Assembly: GCF_045863935.1 (NCBI RefSeq)
Contig: NZ_BTVP01000016.1
Span: forward strand, 1 to 64,000
Direction: 5' to 3'
DNA length: 64,000 nucleotides
Origin: Parvibaculum sp045863935
GTDB taxonomy: Bacteria > Pseudomonadota > Alphaproteobacteria > Parvibaculales > Parvibaculaceae
Both the position numbers and the translations under genes were made by a program. This document shows positions 50,491 through 58,909 of this stretch, piece after piece (positions within the stretch are counted from its first letter, which is position 1; the number at the start of each line of letters is the position of its first letter). Below the pieces are notes generated by a model. The model worked only from the letters and a program-made list of their open reading frames with translations, was not told the origin of the DNA and did not search any database.

Positions 50491-50611
50491 CTTTCCCTCC
50501 TTTGGGGGCGCCGCCGAAGGCGCGTTCCGAATTCGATAAGACCTATGTAATTGATCTGTTTTTGGATATAATTGGCTCAAATTGGAACAGATTGTTGCGG
50601 ATAAGTTGACA

Positions 50612-51523
50612 ATGACGGTCGATCTCAACGGCTTCACGGTTTTTGCGAAAGTGGCGGAACTGGGCGGCTTCACCGCCGCGGCCGACGCTTTGGGCCTCTC
50701 CAAATCCATGGTGAGCCGCCAAATCTCGGCGCTGGAGGAGCAGCTCGGGGTCCGCCTTCTCAACCGGACGACACGGCGCATCAGCCTGACGGAGGCGGGC
50801 ACCGTGGTCTTCGAGCGGGCGCAGCGCATCGTCGCGGAAGCGCAGGAGGCGGCGGAAGATGCCACCTGCGTCGAGGGCGCGGTTCGCGGCACGCTCCGCA
50901 TCAACGCGCCGATGAGCTTCGGGATCACGCAACTCGGCCCCGTGATGCCGGAATTCACGGCGCGCTACCCTGAGCTCACTATCGATCTCGTTCTGAACGA
51001 CCGCCGCGTCAACCTCATCGAGGAAGGCTTCGACGTGTCGTTGCGCATTTCGGCGATGACGGATTCAAGCCTGATCGCGCGGCAGCTCGCGCCCGTTGAG
51101 CGCTATATCGTCGGCGCGCCTTCCTATTTCGAGAAACATGGAGTGCCGAAGCGCCCCTCCGATCTCGCGGATCACGATTTTCTGCTCTACACGCTGCTGG
51201 CGCGGCCGAACCAGCTCGAGATGACGAATGCGGCGGGCGAGACGGAGCAGGTGGAGCTGAAAGGGCGTTTCTTCTGCAACAATGCGGACGCGATGCGCGC
51301 GATGATGCTCAAGGGCATGGGGATCGTCTTCTCGCCGGATGTGCTTTGCCATGAGCATCTGAAGAGCGGCGCGCTTGTCCGCGTGCTTGCCGACTGGACG
51401 GTGCCGCCGCTGACGCTGCACGTCATCTATCCGCATGCACGGCTTCTCGCGGCGAAGGTGCGCGCCTTCGTGGATTTCACGGCGGAGAAGTTCGGGCCGG
51501 GAAAGGCGCCGTGGGTGGGGTGA
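50612..51523 (+). CDS. LysR-family transcriptional regulator
   Basis: 303 residues. N-terminal winged helix (FTVFAKVAELGGFTAAADAL, SKSMVSRQISALEEQLG, RLLNRTTRRISLTEAG), then the LysR substrate-binding domain (LRINAPMSFGITQLGPVMPEF). ATG at 50612 (MTVDLNGF) fits the family; a TTG at 50582 is also in frame. Divergent from wrbA, its probable target, likely sensing quinone or redox stress (inference). Confidence 0.93.
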   Translation: MTVDLNGFTVFAKVAELGGFTAAADALGLSKSMVSRQISALEEQLGVRLLNRTTRRISLTEAGTVVFERAQRIVAEAQEAAEDATCVEGAVRGTLRINAPMSFGITQLGPVMPEFTARYPELTIDLVLNDRRVNLIEEGFDVSLRISAMTDSSLIARQLAPVERYIVGAPSYFEKHGVPKRPSDLADHDFLLYTLLARPNQLEMTNAAGETEQVELKGRFFCNNADAMRAMMLKGMGIVFSPDVLCHEHLKSGALVRVLADWTVPPLTLHVIYPHARLLAAKVRAFVDFTAEKFGPGKAPWVG

Positions 51524-51540
51524 GGAAGCCCTTGAAAAGG

Positions 51541-51557
51541 GTAGCACTGAGTGCTAC
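51541..51557 (+). promoter_or_regulatory. palindromic operator of the toxin-antitoxin operon
   Basis: GTAGCAC-TGA-GTGCTAC: perfect 7-bp arms with a 3-nt spacer, 8 nt upstream of the toxin ATG. Such palindromes are bound by the antitoxin for autoregulation. Confidence 0.7.
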
Positions 51558-51565
51558 ATAAGGCT

Positions 51566-51940
51566 ATGGCCAATGGCGATAAACCCGAACGCGTGTTCAA
51601 AACCGCATGGTTCGCCAAAGCGGCACGCAAAGCCCATATAAACGACGTTGAGCTTTGCGAAGCGATCGGGGAGGTCATGCTTGGACAGGCCGACGATCTT
51701 GGCGGCGGCGTGTTCAAAAAGCGCCTCAACAAGAACATGCACAGGAGCATCGTTCTCGCAAAAGGCGGCCGATACTGGTTCTTCGCCTACCTCTACGGGA
51801 AGAAGGACCGAAGCAATATCGAGGATGGCGAGTTAAGGGATTTCCGCGTTCTTGCGAAGAGTTACGCAACTCTGAACGGCGAGCAGTTGGCGCGGCTTCT
51901 CGTGGACGGGGACCTCATGGAGATATGTCATGGCGAGTAA
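51566..51940 (+). CDS. HigB/RelE-type toxin (PF06296-like)
   Basis: 124 residues. FKTAWFAKAARKAHINDVELCEAIGE, KKRLNKNMHRSIVLAKGGRYWFFAYLYGKKDRSNIEDGELRDFRVLAK matches RelE-like toxins that cleave mRNA or act at the ribosome. ATG at 51566 is chosen; the longer GTG start at 51551 lies inside the operator palindrome. The gene overlaps the antitoxin by 11 nt, toxin first, as in HigBA systems. Confidence 0.88.
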   Translation: MANGDKPERVFKTAWFAKAARKAHINDVELCEAIGEVMLGQADDLGGGVFKKRLNKNMHRSIVLAKGGRYWFFAYLYGKKDRSNIEDGELRDFRVLAKSYATLNGEQLARLLVDGDLMEICHGE

Positions 51941-52253
51941 GAAGAAGCACAAGAGCGATATTTCCGAAGCGCTTCATTCGTCGGCCTTGGCGCTGCACAA
52001 GGTCGGGGCTCTCGACAAGACGACGATGCGCGACTTCGACATGCGGCATCTCGCGGTTCCGTCCGAAATCGAGCCCGCCGAGATCAAGCGCATCCGCGAA
52101 AAGAACCGGGTGAGCCAGCCTGTCTTTGCGCGCTATCTGAACACAAGCGAAAGCACGGTCGAGAAGTGGGAGACGGGTGCGAAGAAACCGAGCGGCATGG
52201 CGCTGAAGCTGCTGACGGTCGTCCGTAAGCACGGCCTTGAAGTTCTGAACTAA
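51930..52253 (+). CDS. HigA-type helix-turn-helix antitoxin
   Basis: 107 residues. N-terminal basic segment, HTH EIKRIREKNRVSQPVFARYLNTSESTVEKWETGAKKPSG. Neutralises the upstream toxin and probably represses the operon through the palindrome at 51541. Followed by a strong terminator. Confidence 0.92.
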   Translation: MASKKKHKSDISEALHSSALALHKVGALDKTTMRDFDMRHLAVPSEIEPAEIKRIREKNRVSQPVFARYLNTSESTVEKWETGAKKPSGMALKLLTVVRKHGLEVLN

Positions 52254-52276
52254 CGCGAGCCGCTTTACTGCCGAAT

Positions 52277-52306
52277 AAAAAAGGCGGGCACCGGGCCCGC
52301 CTTTTT
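52277..52306 (+). terminator. Rho-independent terminator after antitoxin gene
   Basis: AAAAAAGGCGGGC, loop ACCGG, GCCCGCCTTTTT. A and T runs on both sides; it can serve the convergent SDR gene too. Confidence 0.9.
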
Positions 52307-52326
52307 GTTCCGGTATCGCGTAAGAC

Positions 52327-53241
52327 CTAGACCGGTTCCCAGGTGAAGACCGAGGAGGTTGCGCCGAGGTCGGTGTAGCCGCCTGCCATCGCGGGGAGCG
52401 CGTGGGAGAGGATCGTTTCCGGTGTCCAGCCGTCGATCCGCGCCACGGACTTCACGGGGCGGGGCTGCGAAAAGAGCACGATCTCATTGCCGCGCACGGA
52501 GAAGATCTGGCCGTTCGCGTTGCTTTCGGGCGAGGCAAGCGCGACGGCGAAATTGCCGACCTGTTCGGCGCGCATCGCATTCTTCATGCGCTCGACGCGC
52601 TGGGCCGAGGCCTCGTCCTTCACGGGGATGGTGGCGATCATGCGCGTCCAGGCGAAAGGCGCGATGATGTTGGAGCGGACGTTCTTCGACGCACCTTCCA
52701 TCGCGATGATGCGCGAGAGACCGGCAATGCCCATCTTGGCGGCGGCGTAGTTCGCCTGGCCGATATTGCCGATGAGGCCCGACGTCGAGGTGAAGAGGAC
52801 GAAGCTGCCTTCTTCCTGTTCGCGGAAGTGATTGATGGCGGCGCGCGTGATGTTGTAGCTGCCCTTCAGATGCACTTCGAGGACGGCGTCCCAGTCTTCG
52901 TCGGGCATCTTGTGGAACATGCCGTCGCGGAGAATGCCGGCCGGGCTGATGATCGAGTGGAGGCCGCCGAAAGTGTCGAGCGCTTGCGCGATCATGTTTT
53001 CCGCGCCGGACTTCAGCGACACGCTGTCGGAGTTCGCGACCGCTTCGCCGCCTGCCGCCTTGATCTCGTTCACGGTCTTCTGCGCGGCGCTCGCATCGCC
53101 CGCATCGCCACCCTTCACGCCGCCGCCGAGATCGTTCACGACGACCTTGGCGCCCTGAGCCGCCGCGATCATCGCGCATTCCTTGCCGATGCCGCCCGCG
53201 GCGCCGGTGACCAGTACGACCTTGCCTTCCAGAATTCCCAT
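52327..53241 (-). CDS. short-chain dehydrogenase/reductase
   Basis: 304 residues. Cofactor motif TGAAGGIGKECA, catalytic Ser in LFTSTSGLIG and YAAAK, and an insertion NDLGGGVKGGDAGDASAAQK that recalls the (3R)-hydroxyacyl-CoA dehydrogenase branch. Likely oxidises a hydroxyacyl-CoA, but this is inference from the branch. C-terminal extension after 250 is unusual for short SDRs. Confidence 0.9.
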   Translation of the reverse strand: MGILEGKVVLVTGAAGGIGKECAMIAAAQGAKVVVNDLGGGVKGGDAGDASAAQKTVNEIKAAGGEAVANSDSVSLKSGAENMIAQALDTFGGLHSIISPAGILRDGMFHKMPDEDWDAVLEVHLKGSYNITRAAINHFREQEEGSFVLFTSTSGLIGNIGQANYAAAKMGIAGLSRIIAMEGASKNVRSNIIAPFAWTRMIATIPVKDEASAQRVERMKNAMRAEQVGNFAVALASPESNANGQIFSVRGNEIVLFSQPRPVKSVARIDGWTPETILSHALPAMAGGYTDLGATSSVFTWEPV

Positions 53242-53592
53242 GACGTTTCCCTCTCGGTCCGGTTGTCCTTGTTGGCGGGCAAGCTAGCCGATAGGTGGGC
53301 AGCCATTCCAGCCTTTTTAGCCTTCCCGAGCGGCGGGGCGGGTTTCGCAAGCCGCTTTACGGGGGCCAATTCCCGTGCTATCCGCCTTGTCCTTCGGAGC
53401 GGGGCTCCGGATACAGGGATCGGAAACATGGCGCGGTTCATGTCGCAGCGACGACGAGAGACGGGTGGAGGCCTTCGAGGCCTTTCCATCGCGCGCGCCC
53501 GCACGGTCCTTGCTTTCGCCTGAGCGCGGAAGCGGCAGCGGCGGTGAGCGCTTCTCACCTCTCCCCTTACCGCTGCTATCGAGATCATTTCC
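53242..53592. other. intergenic region, no gene recognised
   Basis: About 350 nt between the divergent SDR and GNAT genes. A 31-codon reading frame (53428-53523) lacks a ribosome-binding site and family signal, so it was not called. No clear RNA fold or operator was seen. Confidence 0.5.
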
Positions 53593-54099
53593 ATGTTTGA
53601 CATCGAAGCCGAACGGCCCGAGCACGGGCCTGCCATCGAAGCGCTGCTCGACCTCTCCTTCGGCCCCGGTCGCTATGCGAAGACGGCGCAGCGCCTGCGC
53701 GAGGGCAATCGGCCCGTGCCGGAGCTCTGCTATGTCGCCTTCTCGGACGAGGGCGGCGAACGGCACATGGTGGGGTCCTTGAGCTTCTGGCCGGTCGTCA
53801 TCGGCGGCGTGCCGGGGCTCATGCTCGGGCCGCTTGCCGTCGAGCCGCGGCTGCGCGGCAAGGGCTGCGGCATCAAGCTGATGGAGAAGGGGCTCGCCGA
53901 TGCGAAGAAGCTCGGCTACCGGCTCGTCATTCTCGTCGGCGACGCGCCTTATTATGCGCGGGTCGGCTTCGGGCCGGTGCCGCCGGGCCGGCTCACCATG
54001 CCGGGGCCGGTGGACCCGTCCCGGCTTCTCTTTCGCGAACTCGATATCGGCGCCTTTGCCCATGCGAAAGGCGCGATCACGAAGCCGCCGGGCTGCTAG
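53593..54099 (+). CDS. GNAT N-acetyltransferase
   Basis: 168 residues. GNAT motif A region is LGPLAVEPRLRGKGCGIKLMEKGL (V-x-x-x-x-RGKGxG acetyl-CoA pyrophosphate loop), followed by VILVGDAPYYARVGFGPV. Similar to YhbS-like acetyltransferases; substrate unknown. Confidence 0.92.
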   Translation: MFDIEAERPEHGPAIEALLDLSFGPGRYAKTAQRLREGNRPVPELCYVAFSDEGGERHMVGSLSFWPVVIGGVPGLMLGPLAVEPRLRGKGCGIKLMEKGLADAKKLGYRLVILVGDAPYYARVGFGPVPPGRLTMPGPVDPSRLLFRELDIGAFAHAKGAITKPPGC

Positions 54100-55034
54100 T
54101 TCCTCTGCATCGCCGCGATGAGCGCCGGGACATTGTGCCGGAACATCGCGGCATAGGTCGGCGCGGGACCGCCCGCCGGGGATAGCGCGTCCGAATAGAG
54201 CGTGCCGCCATCTTCCGCGCCCGTCTCGCGCGCGACCGTCTCCATCATGCGCGGGTCGGACATGTTCTCGATGAAGAGCGCGCGAATTTTCTCCTTGCGG
54301 ACCTGATCGACGAGGCGCGCGAGCGCCTGCGCGCTCGGCTCGGCCGTGTTGCCGATGCCGAGCGGCGAGATGAATTCGACGCCGTAGGCATCGCCGAAAT
54401 AACCGAAGGCATCATGCGTGGTGATGACCTTGCGCTTTTCCTTCGGCAGTTTTGAAAGTTCGCCGCGCACCCATTGGTCGAGCTTCTTCAGTTCGACGAT
54501 GTAGCTCTCGGCGTTCGCCCGGTAGACGAGCGCGTTGTCCGGGTCTTTTTCGGCGAGCGCGACGGCAATGTTCTCGACATAGAGGATGCCGTTGCGCAGG
54601 TCCTGCCAGGCGTGGGGATCGAAGTCGCGGGCGGCTTCCGGGTAGCCGTGTTCGTCATGGCCATGCCCGTCTTCGTCGTGGCGCTGCTCTTCTTCCGTGA
54701 GGTGGCGCGGCGAGATGCCGAAGCTTGCGGTCACGTATTTTGCTTTCGTGCCGGAGGCGGCGGCGAGGCGGATCAGCCAGGGCTCGAAGCCGAGGCCGTT
54801 CATGACGAGGACATCGGCATCCGCCAGCGCGCTTGCCTGCGCGGGGCCGGGCTCGAAGGAATGCGCATCGCCGTCCGGGCCGACGAGCACGACGACTTCC
54901 GCGTTGCTTCCGGCGACGTTGCGGACCATGTCGCCGAGAATGGAGAAGCTGGCGACGACTTTCAGCGGCTCGGCGTGAGCGGGGAGGGCGAAACCCAGCG
55001 CGAAAGCGAGGCAGAGCGTGACGAGGTTCTTCAT
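54096..55034 (-). CDS. znuA: zinc/manganese ABC substrate-binding protein ZnuA
   Basis: 312 residues: signal peptide to about residue 21 (ALPAHAEPLKVV), metal ligands in GPDGDAHSFEPGP, a His-rich acidic loop (RHDEDGHGHDEHGYPE) that usually marks zinc binders, DPHAWQD, TTHDAFGYFGDAY, and LFIENMSDPR. Captures zinc in the periplasm for the ZnuB/ZnuC importer encoded upstream. Confidence 0.95.
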   Translation of the reverse strand: MKNLVTLCLAFALGFALPAHAEPLKVVASFSILGDMVRNVAGSNAEVVVLVGPDGDAHSFEPGPAQASALADADVLVMNGLGFEPWLIRLAAASGTKAKYVTASFGISPRHLTEEEQRHDEDGHGHDEHGYPEAARDFDPHAWQDLRNGILYVENIAVALAEKDPDNALVYRANAESYIVELKKLDQWVRGELSKLPKEKRKVITTHDAFGYFGDAYGVEFISPLGIGNTAEPSAQALARLVDQVRKEKIRALFIENMSDPRMMETVARETGAEDGGTLYSDALSPAGGPAPTYAAMFRHNVPALIAAMQRN

Positions 55035-55046
55035 GACGGAACTCCC

Positions 55047-55916
55047 TCAGTCGTGGAAGTGGGCGCGCGGGAAGTAGCGCGTGCGCAGACTGTCGCGTGT
55101 ACCGAGCGCGATCGACGCAAGATAGACCAGTCCGGCCGTCAGGATGATCGAGGGGCCGGAGGGCAGGCTGAAATTGTAGGAGATCAGAAGGCCGGCAAGG
55201 CCGGAGAAGAAGGCGAGCGCGGTCGAGAGCGCGGCGAGGGACCAGACGGCGCCCGCCCAGAAGCGCGCGGCGGCGGCGGGCAGCATCATGAGGCCCAAAG
55301 CCATCAGCGTGCCGAGTGCCTGGAAGCCGGCGACGAGGTTCACCACCACGAGGATCAGGAAGACGAAATGCCAGGCCGTGCCGCCGCCCGTCGTGGCGCG
55401 GAGAAAGGCCGGGTCGAAGCATTCGATCACGAGCGGGCGGTAGATGACGGCGAGTGCGACGAGCGTCAGCGTCGAGATCGAGGCGACGAGGATCAGCGCG
55501 TCGTCCGTGACCGAGAGAATGGTGCCGAAGAGGACATGCAGCAGATCGACATTCGAGCCTCTCGTCGAAACGATCAGCACGCCGAGCGCGAGGCTGATGA
55601 GATAGAAGCCCGCAAGGCTGGCGTCTTCGCGCAGCGCCGTGACGCGGCTGATGAGCCCGGCGAGGATGGCGACGGTGAGCCCGGCAGCGAGGCCGCCGAT
55701 GCTCATGGTCCAGAGCGAAAGCCCGGCCACCAGAAAGCCGATGGCGGCGCCGGGCAGGATCGCATGGGCGAGAGCATCGCCCATGAGGCTCATGCGGCGC
55801 AGCACGAGAAAGGTGCCGATGGGTCCGCCGCCCAGCGCGAGCGCGAGGCAGGCGATGAGCGCGCGGCGCATGAAGCCGTAGTCGGCGAAGGGGGCGATCA
55901 GCGTGTCGTAGATCAT
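55047..55916 (-). CDS. znuB: zinc/manganese ABC permease ZnuB
   Basis: 289 residues with about eight transmembrane helices. The family motif is MSLMGDALAHAILPGAAIGF and the C-terminal ALGLMMLPAAAARF. Start ATG overlaps the end of znuC. Ends with HFHD. Confidence 0.95.
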   Translation of the reverse strand: MIYDTLIAPFADYGFMRRALIACLALALGGGPIGTFLVLRRMSLMGDALAHAILPGAAIGFLVAGLSLWTMSIGGLAAGLTVAILAGLISRVTALREDASLAGFYLISLALGVLIVSTRGSNVDLLHVLFGTILSVTDDALILVASISTLTLVALAVIYRPLVIECFDPAFLRATTGGGTAWHFVFLILVVVNLVAGFQALGTLMALGLMMLPAAAARFWAGAVWSLAALSTALAFFSGLAGLLISYNFSLPSGPSIILTAGLVYLASIALGTRDSLRTRYFPRAHFHD

Positions 55917-56629
55917 GCGGCGTCGCCCCAGGCATCGGAGACATAGCGCGCGCGGCGGAGATTTTCCGGCGCCAGCACGTCGCCGGTGCGGCCCCAGGCG
56001 ATGGGCTCGCGCGCCATCAGGAGCGTTTCCGGGAAGTCGCCGCGCACGCGCTCGATGTCGTGCAGGACGGCGATTACGGTGCGGCCTTCGCCCTGCCATG
56101 TCTTCACGAGGTTCATGAGATCGGCGCTGGTGCGCTCGTCCACGGCGGCGAAAGGTTCGTCGAGGAGAACGATGCCCGCGTCCTGCAACATGAGACGTGC
56201 AAAGAGGGCGCGCTGCAATTGCCCGGCGGAGAGCGCGCCGACCTGTTTGCGCTCGAAACCTTCGAGGCCGACAGCGGCGAGTGCGGCGCGGGCGCGCCTC
56301 ACATGGTCGCCGGTGATGGCGCGGAAGAGACCGACCTCGCACCAGAGGCCGAGCGAGACGGCGTCGATGACGGCGATGGGGAAGCTGCGGTCGATTTCGG
56401 CAAGCTGCGGCAGATAGGCGATGTTGCCGGTGGCGCCGTCGATGCGGCCTTCGCTCGGCGTGACGAGGCCCGCGATCGCCTTCAGCAGCGTCGACTTGCC
56501 CGCGCCGTTCGGGCCCACGATGGCGGTGAGGCTGCCGGGCGCGAAGCTGCCGCTCAGATGATGAACGGCGGGCACGCGGTCATAGGCGACGGTGAGGTCG
56601 GTGATGGAGAGGGCGGGGACGGACTTCAT
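55913..56629 (-). CDS. znuC: zinc/manganese ABC ATPase ZnuC
   Basis: 238 residues. Walker A GPNGAGKST, signature LSAGQLQRALFARLM (LSAGQ), Walker B VLLDEPFAAVD, H-loop VLHDIE. ATG at 56629 overlaps the stop of a 43-codon ORF by ATGA. Forms the zinc importer with ZnuB and ZnuA. Confidence 0.95.
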   Translation of the reverse strand: MKSVPALSITDLTVAYDRVPAVHHLSGSFAPGSLTAIVGPNGAGKSTLLKAIAGLVTPSEGRIDGATGNIAYLPQLAEIDRSFPIAVIDAVSLGLWCEVGLFRAITGDHVRRARAALAAVGLEGFERKQVGALSAGQLQRALFARLMLQDAGIVLLDEPFAAVDERTSADLMNLVKTWQGEGRTVIAVLHDIERVRGDFPETLLMAREPIAWGRTGDVLAPENLRRARYVSDAWGDAA

Positions 56630-56757
56630 CGCGCGAGCGCCCAGAACACGCAAAGCCAGAGCACGGCGGCCGCACCGAGCGCGAGCCCGAGCCTCGGGCC
56701 GAGGCCGGCCGCGAAGGCGGAGGCGCGCGGCGCGCTATCCTTGTGGCGATGAGGCAA
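56626..56757 (-). CDS. 43-residue single-helix membrane ORF leading the znu operon
   Basis: TTG start at 56757 with GGAG 7 nt upstream. The sequence starts MPHRHKDSAPRASAFAAG and has one hydrophobic helix (LGAAAVLWLCVFWALAR) at the end. Its TGA overlaps the znuC ATG (ATGA), so it would be translationally coupled. It sits between the Zur box and znuC. His residues at 3 and 5 and one Cys are possible metal ligands. Not a recognised family; a chance ORF remains possible. Confidence 0.45.
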   Translation of the reverse strand: MPHRHKDSAPRASAFAAGLGPRLGLALGAAAVLWLCVFWALAR

Positions 56758-56769
56758 GGTCCGGCTCCG

Positions 56770-56782
56770 GTTATATTATAAC
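56770..56782 (-). promoter_or_regulatory. Zur box upstream of znuCBA
   Basis: GTTATATTATAAC, a perfect inverted repeat (GTTATA-N-TATAAC) matching the alphaproteobacterial Zur operator. It lies 13 nt upstream of the small ORF and about 140 nt before znuC. Predicted zinc-dependent repression. Confidence 0.8.
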
Positions 56783-56825
56783 ATCGCCGGAAGCTAGGCC
56801 GGTTCACCCGTCAAGGCAAGGCCGT

Positions 56826-58901
56826 TCAGCGCCCTTCGCGCCACCAGGCCAGCGCCAGCGTGCCGAGAATGAGGATGAGCGCGACGGGGCCCGTCAGCAG
56901 CGGCACCTGATGGACCGCATGGACGAGATATTGCTCGTTGCGCCTGAGGCCCATCCAGTTCGCGCCCGCCGCGTCCTGGTTCGCGCGGACGGAGCGGATG
57001 CCGGGCGTGTCTTGCGCGTCTTCGCCTGCCCACCAGATGCCGCCGCCGGACGCGGCCACGACGGGCTGCATGAGACCGGCGGTGGCGCGGACATCGGCAA
57101 ACTCGCGCGGGTTCAGGGGGCCGGCCGCCGCGACCGCGGAGAGGTCGCCCTGGGCGATGCGATAGAGGCCGAGTTCGCGCGCATCCGCCGTCCCCTCGAA
57201 GCGGCCGGGCGCCACTTCTTCCAGCGGCACTTCGCGCTCCTCGCCGGAAGGGAGCGTCACGCGGGCGGGAGGCGTTTCGTCGAGCATGGTCCGGCGCCGG
57301 ATGGTGAGCGTGCCGCCCTCGGCGGTGGCGGAGAGGTTCTCCTCCTCGAGGTCGGGTTCCTTCATCAGCCAATGGGCGAGGCGGCGCAGGAGTTCGGCTT
57401 GCGGGCCGCCGCCCTCGTAGCCGCGCGACCAGAGCCATATCTGGTCGGAGAGCAGTTGCGCGACGCGGCCTTCGCCGGCCCGGGAGAGCATCATCAGGGG
57501 CTTGCCGTCGGGCGTTTCCATCAGCACGTCGCCGCCATCGGCGTCGACCTCGATCGTACGGAACCAGCGGCCCCATTCGGGCGGCGATTTCTCCGCGCCG
57601 GGGAGTTCCGCGGTGACGGGGTGACGATGGCCCGTTTCCGTCACTTCGGGGCGGTAGCCGCCGACGGAAATTTCGCCCGTCGGCTGGGCGGGCAGAATGG
57701 CGGCGAGCGGCGTGCGATAGATCGAGTAGGGCGAGGCGAAGGCCGGTCCCGAAGCCGCGAGGAAGGCGCCGCCGCGCTCCACATAGTCGACGATGTTCAT
57801 AAAATAGCCGAGCGACAGCACGCCGCGCCGCTTGTAGCGGTCGAAGATGATGAGATCGAATTCGTCGAGCTTCTGGTCGAAGAGCTCGTGCGTCGGAAAG
57901 GTGATGAGCGAAAGCTCGCCAATGGGCGTGCCGTCATGCTTCTCCGGCGGACGCAGGATGGTGAAGTGGACGAGGTCGACGGACGGGTCCGACTTCAGGA
58001 GATTGCGCCAGGTGCGTTCGCCCGGATGCGGCTCGCCCGAAACGAGCAGCACGCGGAGGCGGTCGCGCACGCCGTTTGCGACGACGACCGCACGGTTGTT
58101 GAGTAGGGTGAGTTCATCCGGCCCCTCGTCGACGTCGATCTCGATGACGTTCGGCCCGCCATGGCCAAGCCGGAGCGTGACGCCCGCCGTCTCGCCGATG
58201 GGCGCATCCGTCACGGCAACCTCCACGCCGTCGATCCGCACGGTGACGCGCGCCGTCTCGCCGGTGGGGCCGGTTCCCACCGATGTTTCGTCGACGCGGA
58301 AGGCGAGTTTCACCGGTTCGCCGACGATGCCGAAGCGCGGCGCCTCGGTGACGTGGAGCCTGCGGTCCTTCTCGCCCTTGCGGCCGATGATGACGCCATG
58401 CACCGGCGCATCGAAGCCGAGCGCGGCGGCGTCGGCCGGAACGTCATGCACCTGTCCGTCGGTGATGAAGATCGCGCCCGCGATGCGCTCGCGCGGCACG
58501 TCGGCAAGGGCCTCCTCAAGCCCGGAGAAAAGCGCGGTGCCTTCTTCGCCGTCCGGATTGTCGGTCACGGTGACGATGCGCGTCTCGATGCCGTTCTCGC
58601 GGGCGAGGCGCTCGGAGATTTTCTGGAGGGCGGCGGAGGTTTCCTCCGGGCGCGCGCCGATTTCCTGGCTCTGGCTGCGGTCGACGACGATGGCGGCGAT
58701 GTCGGGCACGGCCTCGCGGTCTTCCTGCCGCACGGTCGGGTTGGCGAGCGCCAGAAGAAGGACGGCGAAGGCCACCGTGCGCCATGGCGCGCCGCGCGAA
58801 CGGCGGAAGGCGGCATAGGCGAGCGCGGCGAGACCCGGCAGCGCGATGGCTGCAATCAGCCAGACGGACAAGAGCGGTTCGAAGACGATGTCCCAGGCCA
58901 T
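56826..58901 (-). CDS. membrane protein with VWA/glutamine-amidotransferase-like domains
   Basis: 691 residues: two N-terminal membrane helices (LLSVWLIAAIALPGLAALAY and PWRTVAFAVLLLALANP), a von-Willebrand-like region (IAAIVVDRSQSQEIG, GAIFITDGQVHDVP), a class-I amidotransferase-like segment (SLGYFMNIVDYVERGGAFLAASGP), and a C-terminal helix (LTGPVALILILGTLALAWW). Last gene of the MoxR-DUF58-DUF4159 operon, 8 nt after the DUF4159 gene. Role of such proteins is not established. Confidence 0.85.
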   Translation of the reverse strand: MAWDIVFEPLLSVWLIAAIALPGLAALAYAAFRRSRGAPWRTVAFAVLLLALANPTVRQEDREAVPDIAAIVVDRSQSQEIGARPEETSAALQKISERLARENGIETRIVTVTDNPDGEEGTALFSGLEEALADVPRERIAGAIFITDGQVHDVPADAAALGFDAPVHGVIIGRKGEKDRRLHVTEAPRFGIVGEPVKLAFRVDETSVGTGPTGETARVTVRIDGVEVAVTDAPIGETAGVTLRLGHGGPNVIEIDVDEGPDELTLLNNRAVVVANGVRDRLRVLLVSGEPHPGERTWRNLLKSDPSVDLVHFTILRPPEKHDGTPIGELSLITFPTHELFDQKLDEFDLIIFDRYKRRGVLSLGYFMNIVDYVERGGAFLAASGPAFASPYSIYRTPLAAILPAQPTGEISVGGYRPEVTETGHRHPVTAELPGAEKSPPEWGRWFRTIEVDADGGDVLMETPDGKPLMMLSRAGEGRVAQLLSDQIWLWSRGYEGGGPQAELLRRLAHWLMKEPDLEEENLSATAEGGTLTIRRRTMLDETPPARVTLPSGEEREVPLEEVAPGRFEGTADARELGLYRIAQGDLSAVAAAGPLNPREFADVRATAGLMQPVVAASGGGIWWAGEDAQDTPGIRSVRANQDAAGANWMGLRRNEQYLVHAVHQVPLLTGPVALILILGTLALAWWREGR

Positions 58902-58909
58902 GTGCGCTC

